From: Macrophomina tecta
Taxonomy: Eukaryota; Ascomycota; Dothideomycetes; Botryosphaeriales; Botryosphaeriaceae
Reading direction: 5' to 3'
DNA length: 64,000 nt
NCBI GenBank assembly: GCA_024180945.1
Contig: JAKSGN010000033.1
Span: 1,116,001-1,180,000, forward strand
A program made the position numbers and the translations under genes. The notes below the pieces were generated by a model, which worked only from the letters and a program-made list of their open reading frames with translations, ran no database searches and was not told where the DNA came from. Shown here piece by piece: positions 1 to 12,066 of the stretch. Each line of letters opens with the position of its first letter. The stretch's first letter is position 1.

Positions 1-186
1 CCAGAAATAGTCAGGCCCGGGGCCTTAAGCTCCCATTCGCTATAGCCACCCATCTCCACCTCAGCTCTTCTTCCTTGCTGGCCCATTTCACGAAGCGACC
101 CAGACTGCGATCTGTAACTTGATGCGGGCAAGCATGCGCGAGCTGGCTGACAATCTGGTATAGAAGGGGAAGCCCCTGATTGCACC

Positions 187-1795
187 TCAAGAAGATGCTT
201 TCATCAAGCCACACGCCGAACACGTCCACCAATTGCTCTCCATGAAGGTCCCGCAACGCGTGCAGTTCCAGCCCAGAGGCCGTGGCGGCAAAGGCGGTGC
301 TAGGTCTGGAGAGCTCGCACCGGCGTTCTTGGTCACTGATTCCGGTCGCTCTACGCCACACGCATCGCAGCAAAGATGTTGCATGTTGTTGATGAGCGTA
401 CAAATCTCACACGTCCATGTGGAGGCCTGAGAGGCCCTCTCTTTCTTCGGCGAGTCTGCAGTCAAGTCGATCACCTCTGCACTGCCCTTGGTCTGTGTAG
501 CTGCGGGTTTTGTAGCCACGAGTCGCGAAACTGGACGGCCTGGACGGGGAGTAGATACCGAAGAATTAGAAGCTGCACCATGCGGTAGAGAAGACGCCGG
601 CTTGATCGGCGTTGCAGAGTGCGGGCTGTTGTTTTGGACCCTGGTCTTGTCCGCGGAAGAAGCCATCTCGAGCCCTCTTTCCGGCGACCAGCTCAGGCCT
701 TCTTGCGATGTACCAAGCTCCGTCATCTCTTGTCGATGCGCATCTCTATCCCCCTCCATCATGGCTATGGCGATGGCTATCTCGTCCGCGTCGTCCATTT
801 CGGCCCTCGTTCTGAAGCCGAGTCTCCTTGCCTCCTCTTCAACCTTTTGTTGCACGGCATGGTCTCCAGATCCGCAGCCCTGAGTAATCTGTTTCCTGCG
901 CTCAGCCGCGTCTGCAATCACCTTGCGCATGTCGGAGCCGCGAGGAGGTGCTGCGCCGCCAAGCCTCTGGCCAGAATCGGTGGAGGGCGTCGTCTTTCTT
1001 TTCTCAGCTGCGGCACGGGCTTGCCTTCGGATCTCGCTGAGCGGAGCCGCCTTGCCTCCAACTTTCCTGCCATGGCCCAGGAAGCCTTCTCCTGTATAAC
1101 CTTGACGCTTTAGTGCATAGTATTCCTCACGCAACTCATCCCACTGTGCGTATCAGTCAGCAAAGCCTGAGCCCAGTCCTCAGGAACTACTCACAAGCTT
1201 GTGGAACTTCTCGTCGTGCGGGCCCCATTGGATATGACTAAGTCTGTTATAATGACTTAGCAAAACGGTCTTCGAAGTGACTGTGGGGTCGTTGAGTCAA
1301 TTTTCGGGTTGAAGTCAAACCCCAAAGTAAGGGCCCAGAACGAATTGTATTAAGCTTAGACGCGGGAGGCTCCCAACTCCACATGAGAGCGATACCGGTG
1401 GCCCGCGTCAATGATAAAACACTCGTCACAAGCGCAAGAAACTTACTCATGTAGCAAAGTATCGACTAGCATGTTATATTGCAGGAACTGGTTTGGGTCT
1501 GCACCGTGTCGGAGGCGAATGAATATCGTTTGTCCCTTGTTGACATTCAACCCTAGCAGCCGGGCAGGCGTATCAGCTTGAATGGCGCGCAATACTCTTG
1601 GATGCACGAACCCAAAAGATTCCATTGCGGAGGCAGGAACTCGGCCAGCTCCCCGACCTTCCAGCCCCGCTTCCGCATGATCGGTTTGACGGCCGAGGCA
1701 AGCTTCTTGAGCAGCAGCAAGGCTTCCTCCTGGCGCTGGAGGTGGCGGATGTGCATGTATGACCCAAACTGCGGGTCTATCTCTGTCCGAGCCAT
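187..1795 (-). CDS. wss1: WSS1-type DNA-dependent metalloprotease (WLM domain), 4 exons
   Basis: Exons 1795-1612, 1552-1447, 1243-1195 and 1143-187 join in frame to 431 codons; introns are 59, 203 and 51 bp. Seen: an N-terminal WLM (Wss1p-like metalloprotease) domain with the zinc site HELSHIQWGPHD at residues 96-107 (ligands H96, H100 and H106, catalytic E97). It crosses the exon 2/3 junction, so the splice is required to form the active site. A SUMO-interacting motif VIDLT lies at 337-341, followed by acidic residues. Two RanBP2-type C4 fingers lie at about 355-381 and 405-428 (CxxC near WTCEICTL and WNCTRCG). Family knowledge: Wss1/Spartan proteases degrade DNA-protein crosslinks, with SUMO and Cdc48 contacts, in the nucleus. 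The start is the first ATG before the conserved WLM N-terminus. The gene diverges from the DUF1776 gene. Identity is very likely; the second zinc finger is an addition relative to yeast Wss1. Confidence 0.9.
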
Positions 1796-2376
1796 GCTGC
1801 TATGATTTCTTGGGCGGCGACGTAGGTGAGGATGGTTGCACCGAGCAATTACCTCTCGGGGTGATACGGGAGCCTGGTGGAGAAAGGGCCGATATAGGGT
1901 GAGCAGACGTGGGAATATCTATGCTTGATACTTACTCAGAATCCCCGCTCTGAGTTGCTAACGACAACCTGCTCGAAGGTACGAAGAATAAAGCGTCCGG
2001 CAACAGAGGGCTTATACTGGAGGCAGGCGTAAGGCGGCAGGTCCACGTCAGCTGCTCAAATACGGCACTTCGCCACTGCCGCGCCCAGCATCGCGAAAGC
2101 CATGGAATCGTGGTATCGTGCTGATTAGATATTCCGGGCCCTGCAGAGCGATGAGAAGCAAGGCCCCAGATTTGATCGGCACCGCGCGACCCTGGGCTTC
2201 TGTGGCTCTGAGCGCTCACGTGCTGATACAAAGAAAGTAGTAAGCTTATCGCCGCCCGGACGAGCATGACATCGTCGCAGCCCTCTCCGCACCTCCCGCG
2301 ACACACCACCGGCGCGCGCCACCTTCTGCTGCATGCATCCGACGTCTCGCAATACCTGTCCTGAGCTTGTTTCAAC
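1796..2376. promoter_or_regulatory. Divergent intergenic region between wss1 and the DUF1776 gene
   Basis: These 581 bp separate two divergent starts and must hold both promoters. The open frames here are short and on both strands, with no homology I recognise. No clear TATA box or other motif was assigned. Confidence 0.5.
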
Positions 2377-3849
2377 ATGACTGCCGACGACCAGCACTTC
2401 CTCGACGTCGTACGTTTGTCGCTCTACCCCGCCTCAATGCTTGCCCGCTGACGTAGTTTCCTCAGCTTGCCGGCATCTCCAAGGACATTCGTAGATTCAC
2501 CGGCGACATTGCAGATGCCACCGACCGCCACTTTGAGTCCGTAGCTTCTTCTATCAGAGAGACCTTGTCTACCACAACATGGCTGCCTGCCTCCGCCCGG
2601 CCCTCCCCGCCCGCTCGCGTGGCCCCGAGAGCGCCAGCGGGACTTCTTGAACGCGTGCAGGACTGGGTGTCGCATAACCGCGCCATCACTGCTGCTATAA
2701 TTGCTTTTGTGGGCACCGGCGCCGTTGTAATGTACCAGCAAAAAAAGTCGTACACGAGGAAGCGCCGCGCCAGGCGTGCCAGCAACGGCGCACGGAGGGA
2801 GGTTATCGTGATCGCTGGGCCGCCCAATTCCCCGATCACGAAATCACTGTCCCTCGATCTCGAGCGCCGGGGCTTCATCGTATACGTGGTTGTGAATTCG
2901 CCCGAGGAAGAGGAGATTGTGCAGAAAGAGTCCAGGGTGGACATTCGACCCCTTCTGTTGGACATTGTTGACGTAAGAAAACCACCCCCTTCCGAGGAAT
3001 GCGGGCAGCACATTGACATGCACGGCGCAGCCACTCAACGCCCAGTACACTATTGAACGCTTTAACAACACTCTCCTCAGTCCTCACCACGCATTCCCAG
3101 GGGCTTCAGCGCATAATCTTAACCTCGCAGGCTTGGTGCTCGTACCAGACCTCATCTACCCCTCAGGGCCGGTGGAGACAATTTCTCCGGAATATTGGTC
3201 TGACGCCCTGAACGCCAAGGTGCTCAACACTGTCGCCATCACCCAGGCGTTCCTGCCGGTGGTGTGCCAGTTCAAGGCGAGAATCCTGCTGCTGACGCCG
3301 AACGTGGTCTCATCGCTCCGGCCTCCGTTCCACGGCGTGGAGAGCACCGTGGTGGGCGCGCTCGAGGGATTCGCGTCATCCCTGAGCGGTGAGCTGAGCA
3401 CGATCGGTATCGACCTGTCGCACATAAAGCTCGGGACATTCGACTGCAGTGGCGTCGGCAACAAGCAGTACCTGCAGAGCCTCAGAGATCGACAGGCGGA
3501 CGCATGGCCGGCGGGAGCGCGGGCGCTGTACGCAGACAACTACGTTACACAGCAGCGCATCGCGAGCAGTAGAGGGCTGTTTACAGAGAGCGGCAGCACG
3601 GCGAAGGGCAGCAGCCTGCGCGAGCTGCACAATGCGGTCTTCGACGCATTGACCCGCAAGCGGCCACCGAAGGTGTGGAGAGTCGGTAGGGGCAGCGTGG
3701 CCTACGACATTGTGGGCAACTGGATGCCAAGCGGGCTGGTCAGGTGGATGCTGGGGATCCGGCCAGGGGGCCGCGTGCAGGCGGCGGCAGCGGAGCCACA
3801 GCTGCTGGACAGCGTGCAGGCGTGGGAGAAGGTTGAGGCCTCGGGCTAG
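2377..3849 (+). CDS. DUF1776 family protein, short-chain dehydrogenase-like, membrane-anchored
   Basis: Exons 2377-2409, 2466-2972 and 3031-3849 give about 452 aa. Introns are 56 bp (GTACGT...CTCAG with branch GCTGAC) and 58 bp (GTAAGA...GCAG). An alternative acceptor at 3045 is also in phase and would drop five residues. Seen: a short amphipathic start (MTADDQHFLDV, then LAGISKDIRRF), one hydrophobic segment at about residues 84-102 followed by a strongly basic stretch, then a Rossmann-like part beginning VIVIAGPPNSPI. Later motifs include LAGLVLVPDLIYPSGPVE and ITQAFLPVV. The catalytic YxxxK of active SDR enzymes is not evident. This pattern matches the fungal DUF1776 family, whose function is not established. 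Location on an internal membrane is inferred from the single hydrophobic segment. Confidence 0.85.
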
Positions 3850-4857
3850 ATGCGATGGAAACGCCTTTAATCTCGGTACCTGAACGCTCCCCGGCGGACG
3901 CTGCCAGATGTGTGTCACGGCGCACGCGCTGGGCGTGGGCGGGCGCGGCGGGCGGGGGACGGGTGCTGGTGCTGGTGCTGGGGGGGGATGCTGCTGGCGG
4001 GCGGTTGGCTGGTCACGCTGGCAGCTCTGATTGTTATTACGCTCCTCTCCGCCAGCGGTGGATAGATGGGATGGTTGAGGCGGGAAGGAATGTGCGACCG
4101 GCCGTTGGCCGATGCCGGTTGCAGGCTAGCGTGGTGTTATATCGGGCAGACCAATTTAGGCAGGGGCGCCAGGCACAGGCGGAGCGCAGCACTCGCACGG
4201 CAGCGCCTGCGCCTGCAGGGACCAGACGTCCAGCGGCGCTGCGCTCGCCGATCACCGCCAGTGCCCCCGTCTGTCTGCTGCCACTCTTCAATCATTCGCT
4301 TCATGCACTGAGTCGCGAGCAGTCTGCCCCCCGTCGCCCAGGGAGTCGCACGTCCCCGAAACGGCCGACGCAGCAACGGCCTTCGCGCCCGCCGCGCCAA
4401 GCCCCTCCTATTGCAACTCGTATTTCCATCCTCGCCCTCCACCAGTTCTCCCACCCGCACTCCGGCTGCTGTGAGCGATCGCCGTCCTGATGGCCTAGAC
4501 GCGCGTGTCTCACCACACCATTGCCTCCTACCCGCTGTCCTTCCTTGCAATCGGTGTGTGTTGCGCCATCTCCAACACAACACATCCCTGAAACCCCAAG
4601 ACGAAGCTCGACCCGCGCAATCCTATCGCCACCAGCTGCTCAGCCTCTTTCACGAGACACCTATGCTCAACGCGCCCGCGTACCTTGCCGTTCCCGACCC
4701 TGCGCCCACCTAACTGCGCCTTTTCCCCACGCCGTCGGCCTCGCACAAGTCGCATGCCCGCCCTCACCACCACACTCTCTGTCGCCGACGCTCTTTGGCC
4801 GCGCTGAGCCGCAATCCGACTCTGCCTCCCATCAGTCCGCCTGCCGCCTGTGTCGCA
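3850..4857. other. Intergenic and probable long 5' leader of the SEL1-repeat gene
   Basis: About 1 kb, G-rich at first (GGTGCTG repeats near 3965) and then pyrimidine/CCA-rich towards 4858, as is usual for long fungal 5' leaders. Small open frames exist in several frames but none looks like a conserved protein. No gene is called here. Confidence 0.5.
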
Positions 4858-7109
4858 ATGGCTTCCAACCCCCCCAACGACCTAGATCTGCGCCCCGGCT
4901 CGCAAGAGTCGAACAGGTCGCGCGCCACGAACTTCCTCGGTGACCTGCCATCGCCGCGCACCGGTGAGGTCCCGCCCGCCCTCTCGCCGCTTGATGCCTT
5001 TGCCATGCAATCGCGCCTGTTGGCGAAGCGATTCGAGGAACAGAAGAATGGCCGTCGTATTAGCCGCCTGCCTCCTCTGACCATCCAGAACGAATTCGGC
5101 AAACAGCGCCAGCAGGGTTATTTCCGCTCACGATCCGCGGAGCGCGAAAGAGGTGATGGACGATCGCCCGAGGAGGATCGTACGCCGCACAGCGCGAAGG
5201 AGGTTACTCCCGTCAACCGGCCCATGTCGCAGCACCCGACTATTTCGGATGACTTTGGCGGGCCCATCTCGCAATATGACCCCAAGCTTTCGCCGTTGGG
5301 TGAGGAGGATCACACCCCGCCCACTGCTCACGCGCCCCAGGATTATTTCGCGATTCCCCGCGCTGCGTCACCGGAACCAATGGATCCCCCGGTTGAGACT
5401 CGCGTGGAAGAAGCCACTCCTAATACTCCCGGAACCAGATATGGACCTGCACAGAGTATTCCTGCCACTCGCCCGCAGCGGACTGGTACCATGGAATCGA
5501 GTATATCCACAAGGTCGGATATGAGAGGCTTGATGCCTCTTAGATCACCTGGGCCAGCACGTTCTCCTCGGATTATGTCGCCTAGCATCCGGTCTGTCCG
5601 TAACGATAGCGCAGATGAGGTCGAACACATGTCTTTGGGTGGGTCTTTCGACTCTCTGCCTCCCCGGCAATTGTCTTCGAATACAAGCTACTCGCGATCC
5701 CACTCTCCTGCTTCCCCTTATCCGCCTTCTGTTCCTCGGTCGCCTTCGATATCTTCGGAATGCTCCTACAACAGCCAAAGGCTAGCGAAGCCCGCTTTCA
5801 ACTTTTCGAGACCGAGGCCCTCGCTGGACGCACGTCCTTCGACGTCCGACCTACGGCCATCTTTAGACTCCAGACCCTCGTTTGAAAGAGCTAGGACCCC
5901 GTCAAGGCAAGCTTCCGGTGAAGGTTCACAGAGGGCTCCCTCGCGCCAGGAATACGACGGCCCCCAGCTGCCATCATATGCGCACGAGCAAGTTCATACC
6001 CCTGTCAGCATGGCCAGTGATGATTACATGAATGCCAGCACAGATGGTCCCGCTCCGTCATACATTTATGCCAAGTACGCATTGCCGCGTGGAAGGACCT
6101 TGGACCGAGAATCCATGTGTACGCATGACTTCCTTAACCAACAGGTCCGGTGGGAAGATGGCGCACCGCCAGGATCCCGGAATGGCGAACGCCCGCCGTC
6201 TCCTCCTTCTCCGCCGAAGACGGCTAACTCGGAGAAATACCATGATAAGCCCAAGTCTTTCGATATCCCTCGTACCTCCTCTCCTTCTGCAGTATCCAGC
6301 AACAGCACGATCAAGCCTCACCAGTCGCGCCCGTCATCTTCAGGTGCTGCTACTAGTATCACGGCTACCTCGCGCATCGCTGATATGACTCCGGAAATGC
6401 ACCTGGAAAAGGGCATTGAATTCCACGAGAAGGGTGAAGTGCAGAAAGCCACCTACCATTGGCGTCTGGCTGCGAAGGCAGAAATCCCAACTGCCATGCT
6501 GCTCTACGCTCTTGCCTGCCGTCACGGTTGGGGCATGCGTCCCAATCCAGCTGAGGGTGTGAAGTGGCTGCGGAAGGCTGTAGATGCTGCCCAGTTGGAA
6601 GTTGCCGATGATGAGGATCTGGTCACCAAGGGCAAGCCTGGCCCGGACGTAGTGGAAAGGAGAACTCACAAAGCCCAATTCGCTGTCAGTGTGTATGAGC
6701 TGGGTGTAAGTTACATGAATGGCTGGGGTATCCAGCAGGACAAAGGTCTTGCGCTCCGCTGCTTTGAAATTGCAGGTAACTGGGGTGATGGTGACGCTCT
6801 AGCTGAAGCCGGCTTCTGTTACCACGAAGGAATTGGCTGTAAGAAGGATTTGAAGAAATCGGCGAAGTTTTACCGGATGGCCGAGGCAAAGGGCGTGAGC
6901 GTCGCGGGCAACAGCTGGTAAGTTTGAAGCATATTTAAGCTTGCTAAAAATGCTGACTCGAGATGTGTAGGATTCACAAAGACAAGTACAAGGACGACGA
7001 CGCCGATGATGACCGTAGAGGTCGCTCGACCAAAAAGGAGTCCGACAAGAAGGCCCGCGACAAGTCACGCACCCGTGCGCTCTTCAGTCGCAAGAAGTCC
7101 GTTGCATAG
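4858..7109 (+). CDS. SEL1-repeat protein of the DSF2/Nif1 type
   Basis: Exon 1 is 4858-6917 and exon 2 is 6971-7109, with a 53-bp intron (GTAAGT, branch GCTGAC, GTGTAG) that splits a Trp codon; 732 aa. The start ATG at 4858 (MASNPPNDLDLRPGS) was chosen over upstream in-frame non-ATG sequence. Residues 1-500 are low complexity, rich in Ser, Pro and Arg, with many SP/TP sites and repeated DARPS/DLRPS/DSRPS-like phrases, and look disordered. Residues about 510-690 hold SEL1 (TPR-like) repeats, e.g. EKGIEFHEKGEVQKATYHWR, LGVSYMNGWGIQQDKGLAL and AGFCYHEGIGCKKDLKKSAK. The C-terminus is basic and acidic (KDKYKDDDADDDRRGR ... SRTRALFSRKKSVA). Fungal proteins with this layout are called DSF2 or cell-cycle inhibitor Nif1 homologues, related to chitin-synthase activators. 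A scaffold role is inferred; the exact orthology is not proven here. Confidence 0.85.
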
Positions 7110-10100
7110 GCAGACACATCGCCTTGTTAGTCAGCGCTCGACTCCCTATCACTTCATTCAGCTCTGTACATTCGCCATCCTCAGCCCCGATAGACCTTGG
7201 CTCAGGCCTTGTTCAGATAGCTTTCTGCTCACGTTGGCATAGAGTTATCTTGGTGGATGATGATAATGCGCCATCTTCATGACTGAACCGTTATCTTCCG
7301 CCAACTTCGTACTGCCTTTACGGAGATGCAGAATTTGTTCATTTCAAAAGCTTCACCGCTCTCACTCCGTCAGAGACGATTCCTCGACGGTGAATAAATC
7401 TTGAGCCGCTTGTCCTGTCCAGTATAACATTACGCTCGGGACGCAGTGGCTCGATTTTCTTACCAATTTTCGCAATGGTCGACCAAAACCATTCTGCATC
7501 ACATGCATAACCTGCACTCCTCTGTCCTGCTTTTCTTCGCTTTCGGCTTTTTTCTTTCAGTTTGATCTTCTGGTTTGGTTTTTGGCTCTGCTTTTTAACC
7601 TGTGGATATGGTGGTGCTTCGGTTGGTTGAGGTTGCGGTCGGTCGCGGTGGAAATTACATGGGCGAACTCCTTCCATCGTTTGGCATTCGTTTGATATCA
7701 CTCTCGCTTTGCTTCTGGTCATTTTAGGTTTTGTTTTTTTGTTGTTACTCTCCTACCTTTTCTTTCTTCTTTCTTTGATTCCGAATCACGACGAGACTGG
7801 ACCTCCTGTTACATTCCGTTCTATTTCTTTTCTTTTACCAAAATCTTTTCTTTTACCCAAAAGAGGTGGCGCGGAGCGTATGTACAGGACGCCGGGCGAC
7901 TTGTAATGTGTTTTTTTATTCCCCATTTTTCCTTGTATGTTGTTGTCGTGTCCCTGCTTGCGCGGGACTTAGGGCGTCTAGAGTTTGGCAAACCTCCCCT
8001 CTCGCTACATCAACAAGGGGAGTGTCGCCCAAGAGAATTTCATATGGAGTGAAGATTTCTCTTGAACAAGCCTTTTTGCTCCCCTCTACTTTCTTTGCTC
8101 ATGCTTGGCCGACAGATCAAGTGTACTGTGCTGTGTATGATTTGTGGGAGCGATGTGGCGTGTGAGTTAAGCCATGTGGGACTGAGAGCTGTTTTCCTCC
8201 TACCCCTTGTGTGTTGTTTGTAGATTGATAACGGCTTGCTCCCACCAATTATCAAGTGAACACGTTCTCATAGTCTGTGGATTTTGTGATGGTGCTTTTT
8301 TTTTTTTTTCTTTTTTTTGGCGATTGTCAAAAGGTTTGCGCTGCGCCTTTAATTGGTGTGCGTCTGGAATCTGCGGGTGGTGGATTAGTCTTATTTGCTA
8401 TTTAATGCTACTTCCCGTGAATCTTTGTGGCTCCTCTCTGCGGGAACCTTAGCCCGAGGATATGATGGAATATTTTGGGTTTTTATGGACCAAGGATTGC
8501 AGTTACAGAAAGATGAGGTGAGTGCCTGACATGCGTACTAGGTCGGTTCTAGGACCATTGCAACAGTAAACTCATATTAATGCGCGGGGAGTAGAAGCAT
8601 TCGTCCGAACGTAAATATCAGAAGAAAAAAAGGGTGGAGGGGGAAGAGTAGTCGTGTCCGGTGTCCAGGTAAATGCATTTAACCCCGACGGTACGGGCAG
8701 TTATGACTTTCTGACGCCAACCTCGTATAAGCTTATCTGAGTATATCTACCATATAATGTCAGATTAAGTAGACAAGTTAAGCAGAGGGGGTGATTGTTA
8801 TAAGATATGGATGTTTCTTGGTGCTTCTCCTACCAAGCCGGTGTTTACCATTCTCCGTAGCTGATTCTATATATGCTGTGGGTCAGAATTAATCCCATCT
8901 TGGTACCCTCAGGCCGTGGGTGATGTCTTAAAAGGGGTTAAATTGTAACCATTTTGTTCTTTTGGACCTTGATTTCATGCGCCCCTGCTAGGGGTTCCTG
9001 TACGCACGGACGGTATTCGAAGCTGAAAAGTTACGGCTGTTTCTCCCGTTCGAGAAGGCATGATGATGAATAATTCTTTCACTGAAGTTCGTAGCACTCG
9101 CCACATCACGAGCAAGTCTAATTTCCCGTCCAAGCAGTGCTGATATATCCACCTACGCTTTCCCATGGCCTTTGCTCCATTGCCGTTTGTACCTGCAGCC
9201 TCAACCCGCTCACAAGACAAGGGCAGACATCCTTTTCGACGCCCTCTTCCTCCCAATTGTCTTTCTCGCAGCTTCAAACCACCTCCCCAAAACTTATTCC
9301 ACACGTCCTCCTCCCGCTGAGCAACCTACCACAATGTCACACAATTGCGTATGCAGTGCCGCGCTCTGCGACGTCGTCGAGTAGTGGTGAGGATACTTTT
9401 GACTGATTGTCCACTCTTTCACTTTCTCTCTCCTCTCTCCCTCTCCCTTTCTCTCTTCCTCTGCATGGAAGATGAGTGCCCAAATCTGCCACCGAGATGG
9501 TGGAGGCAGGTGTGGCGGGAGAGCTTGTGGTCATCGGGGTGGATGCCGGATAGCAGGTAGACTCAGCGGGTTTATACAGGGAGGATGAGGAGGGCGAAGA
9601 TGCGTGAGTTCCGGACGCTGGTGGGTGGATGCAATTCATAAGTATCAGAACGGTAAGGGAGCACTTTGCGGATTTTGTGGTTGGTGTCCATTGGAACGCG
9701 GTCCAGGGTGGAGAGTGGAGAGAGTAGCGTGCGCGATGTGGGCCGTTTGGTCTTTTAGCGTCAACTCTCATGCGAATCCAGGCCGATCGGGAGCATGAGC
9801 ACATTTCGATGCTGCTAGGGGAGCAAAGAGTTTCAAATTCTGGTATCTTCTCCGAATCTTCTCAAAAGGTGAAGTGTCTGTTTCTTGAGGCGGTTCCTGA
9901 TTCAAAAATTTTGGCCAGGACTGAGAATCAGAAGAGCTACGAAGTGGCTGGCGAGTAAATGGCAGAGCGGCAAGCTATGGGCGGATTCTAGGGCTACCCG
10001 TACTGTCACGGTTTAGTCCCAATGCCAATATTCAGTACCAATGGTACTCATCAGTACCAATGTATTGGCAAACCTTAACCATAGCCACTCAACCAGCACC

Positions 10101-10651
10101 AAACCGCAACAAGGAGTCATCAGTAGTCTAGGTAGCAATATAAATAAAGCCAGAGAACGCACAAGTAGCTCATCGGCGATTCGTTTGCATTCTCTTTCTC
10201 GACCATACAAGCCTACTTGTCCTTTCATTCTTACACGTACTACCCTACTTTCAATGAGAAAAATGCAAGATTAATTAAGTGCAAGGGCACCCCTGTTCTT
10301 GCAGTTTGCGCAACGTAGCTCATCACGTCATTGCAAACGGCGAATAGAATCTTCAAAATTTGAGGGGTGTCTTTGCTACATGTGGATTTGCGGTGAGGGA
10401 GCTACCCACAGCCATGTTTACTACTCAGTTCTTCTCTGGCCAGGATTGGCGCGGAACCTGTGATCAATCATCGTTGATTGAGGAAACTTTCAAGACAATC
10501 ACGCGCACAGTTGTTGATCTGTAGACCCTGAGCCAGGCTAATTAAACTTTCAGGCACTGCCTGCGGCTTTCCGTATTTATTTTCCATTCAAACGCTACGC
10601 AAAATATCGATCCCACGTCCACCTCTCTTCGCCAACGATCTCGCAACAACA
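7110..10651. other. Gene-poor intergenic stretch, 3.5 kb
   Basis: After the SEL1-repeat gene comes a T-rich, pyrimidine-biased stretch (7,500-8,450) with a long T tract near 8296-8318, consistent with 3' UTR and spacer. From 8,450 to 10,651 I see no convincing gene. A possible small cysteine-rich reading frame starting at 9334 is described under findings. A CT-rich tract at about 9,415-9,465 and repeated GTACCAATG words at 10,035-10,063 are the only local structures seen. Confidence 0.5.
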
Positions 10652-11383
10652 ATGGCACACGCCTGTGCAAACTGCGGAAAGACTGAGGAAGGCCTCAAAC
10701 ACTGCGCAAAATGCAGCTCTGAGTACTACTGCTCACGCGACTGCCAGAAGGCCCACTGGAAGACGCACAAGAAAGTTTGCGCCGCCAAAGCCGCCAGCGC
10801 CGACCGGACATCCTCTGCTTCCACCTCAAACACCACCTCGGCCGCAGCCCCGCCGAAGAACCTGACCGGCGCCGTTGCCCAGCCTTTTCACAGGCTGCAC
10901 GCCCGCGCCTGGCTGCACGACCGCCCCGAAGAGGATGTCTACAAGCTGCTCATCGACACCTGCCGCCTGCGCCTCAACGACGACTACAAGCTCTCGCAGC
11001 TCAACACCGAGGGCTCCGTCTTCGCCGGCGCGCCCACCAGTCTCCCCGCCTTCCGCCGCTTCTTGGCCCTGGTTGAGAGCCGTCAGGGCCTGCTGCCGGA
11101 CTGGTGGTCGCCCGAGAAGCGCGCCGCGTGCGTCGAGCTCGGTACCAAGGATTCGGAGGACTGGTACTCGCTGTGCTTCGGCCCGGAGAAGGATGACTTC
11201 AACGAGCACTATGGTGATGCCACGATGGCCATGCAGATGCGCATGTTTGGAGAGCAGGTCTATGGCACCGGGCCGGGCGGGGAGGCGGGTGCGGGGATGA
11301 TGCAGATGATGATGGCGCACGAGCGGGAGGCGGGTCGGATGTTGTCGGTGCTCAGTGTGAGCAGCTCGTTCGGTCGGGGATGA
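10652..11383 (+). CDS. MYND zinc-finger protein
   Basis: A single exon of 243 aa; the start context ACAACAATGG is good and no upstream in-frame extension looks conserved. Residues 5-43 form a complete MYND finger with the expected ligands C5, C8, C18, C21, C27, C31, H39 and C43. A Ser/Thr/Ala-rich linker follows, then a second region at about 75-200 starting PFHRLHARAWLHDRPEEDV and including LPDWWSPEKRAACVELG. The tail at about 205-243 is rich in Met and Gly. Known: MYND fingers bind proline-rich peptides, often in transcriptional or chromatin regulators. No SET domain is present, so this is not an SMYD methyltransferase. Small MYND proteins of this build are common in ascomycetes, but their function is not known to me. 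Confidence 0.88.
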   Translation: MAHACANCGKTEEGLKHCAKCSSEYYCSRDCQKAHWKTHKKVCAAKAASADRTSSASTSNTTSAAAPPKNLTGAVAQPFHRLHARAWLHDRPEEDVYKLLIDTCRLRLNDDYKLSQLNTEGSVFAGAPTSLPAFRRFLALVESRQGLLPDWWSPEKRAACVELGTKDSEDWYSLCFGPEKDDFNEHYGDATMAMQMRMFGEQVYGTGPGGEAGAGMMQMMMAHEREAGRMLSVLSVSSSFGRG

Positions 11384-12061
11384 GTGGCGTGTTGGAAACG
11401 CATCTTGCTTTCTGGTGACAGTGGCACTGGGAGGGGGGTTTGTCCGGGTATGCTTTTTAGGGTGCATGCTTATTTATAGCCGATGCTGGTAGTGAATCAT
11501 ATGCACCGGAGGATAAGGGGCTACTCCACGAACATTTAAGGCTGAAGATCATTATACGAGGTCCGCTGCAATCATTTTGGAACTGATCTTTTATATACTT
11601 CGATGCCTTTCCGCGGGGCTAATTCCTGAATTGAAAGCCGGCTTTGTAAAGAGAGGTATTTCTATATTCTGTGTCACATAAACCAGCTATGTTGGAGGCT
11701 TGGAATGAAATTGGTCAAGTTGGGAAACTTTATGCATGAGTCTTCGGGCTATGATGTTATGTGGTATATATACGAGGCTGTTTTGTTTACTTCGGTTGCT
11801 AGGAGTAGCATTTTGTTCTTTTTTTTTTTTTTTTGGGGGAATGGATTTCTTGTTGGGCACATGTGAATTGGAAACCCCATCATTATGTAGAGCGCGCCAC
11901 TATATATAACCATCTTTCATCCTCACGAGCCCCTAAGCAACGCCATAGTTTACTGGCACGTCTTAGCGGTGACAACATGGTTTATCTTGGTTGGGGGCTA
12001 ATCGTAATGCTATAGCCCTGTATGGTTCTGCCCTTCGCTATAAAAGAGGTCTGGTCCTGCA
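11384..12061. other. 3' flank of the MYND gene up to the transposon cluster
   Basis: AT-moderate spacer with a T tract at about 11,818-11,834. No gene is recognised. It is not RIPed to the degree of the adjacent composite, so the mutation boundary lies at or inside the first LTR. Confidence 0.5.
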
Positions 12062-12066
12062 CTATA
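12062..12066. repeat. Left target-site duplication of element C (RIP-altered)
   Basis: CTATA; it pairs with CCATG at 42,625-42,629. The two differences are CpA to TpA and TpG to TpA, exactly the RIP changes. Confidence 0.7.

Noticed and set aside
3855..4490. 211-codon plus frame between the DUF1776 and SEL1-repeat genes
   Set aside because: Arg/Pro/Ala-rich with no motif; several overlapping frames on both strands; better explained as leader and spacer.
7339..7722. 127-codon minus frame with basic residues
   Set aside because: It arises from the T/pyrimidine-rich 3' region of the SEL1-repeat gene; Lys-rich stretch is the complement of the T tracts.
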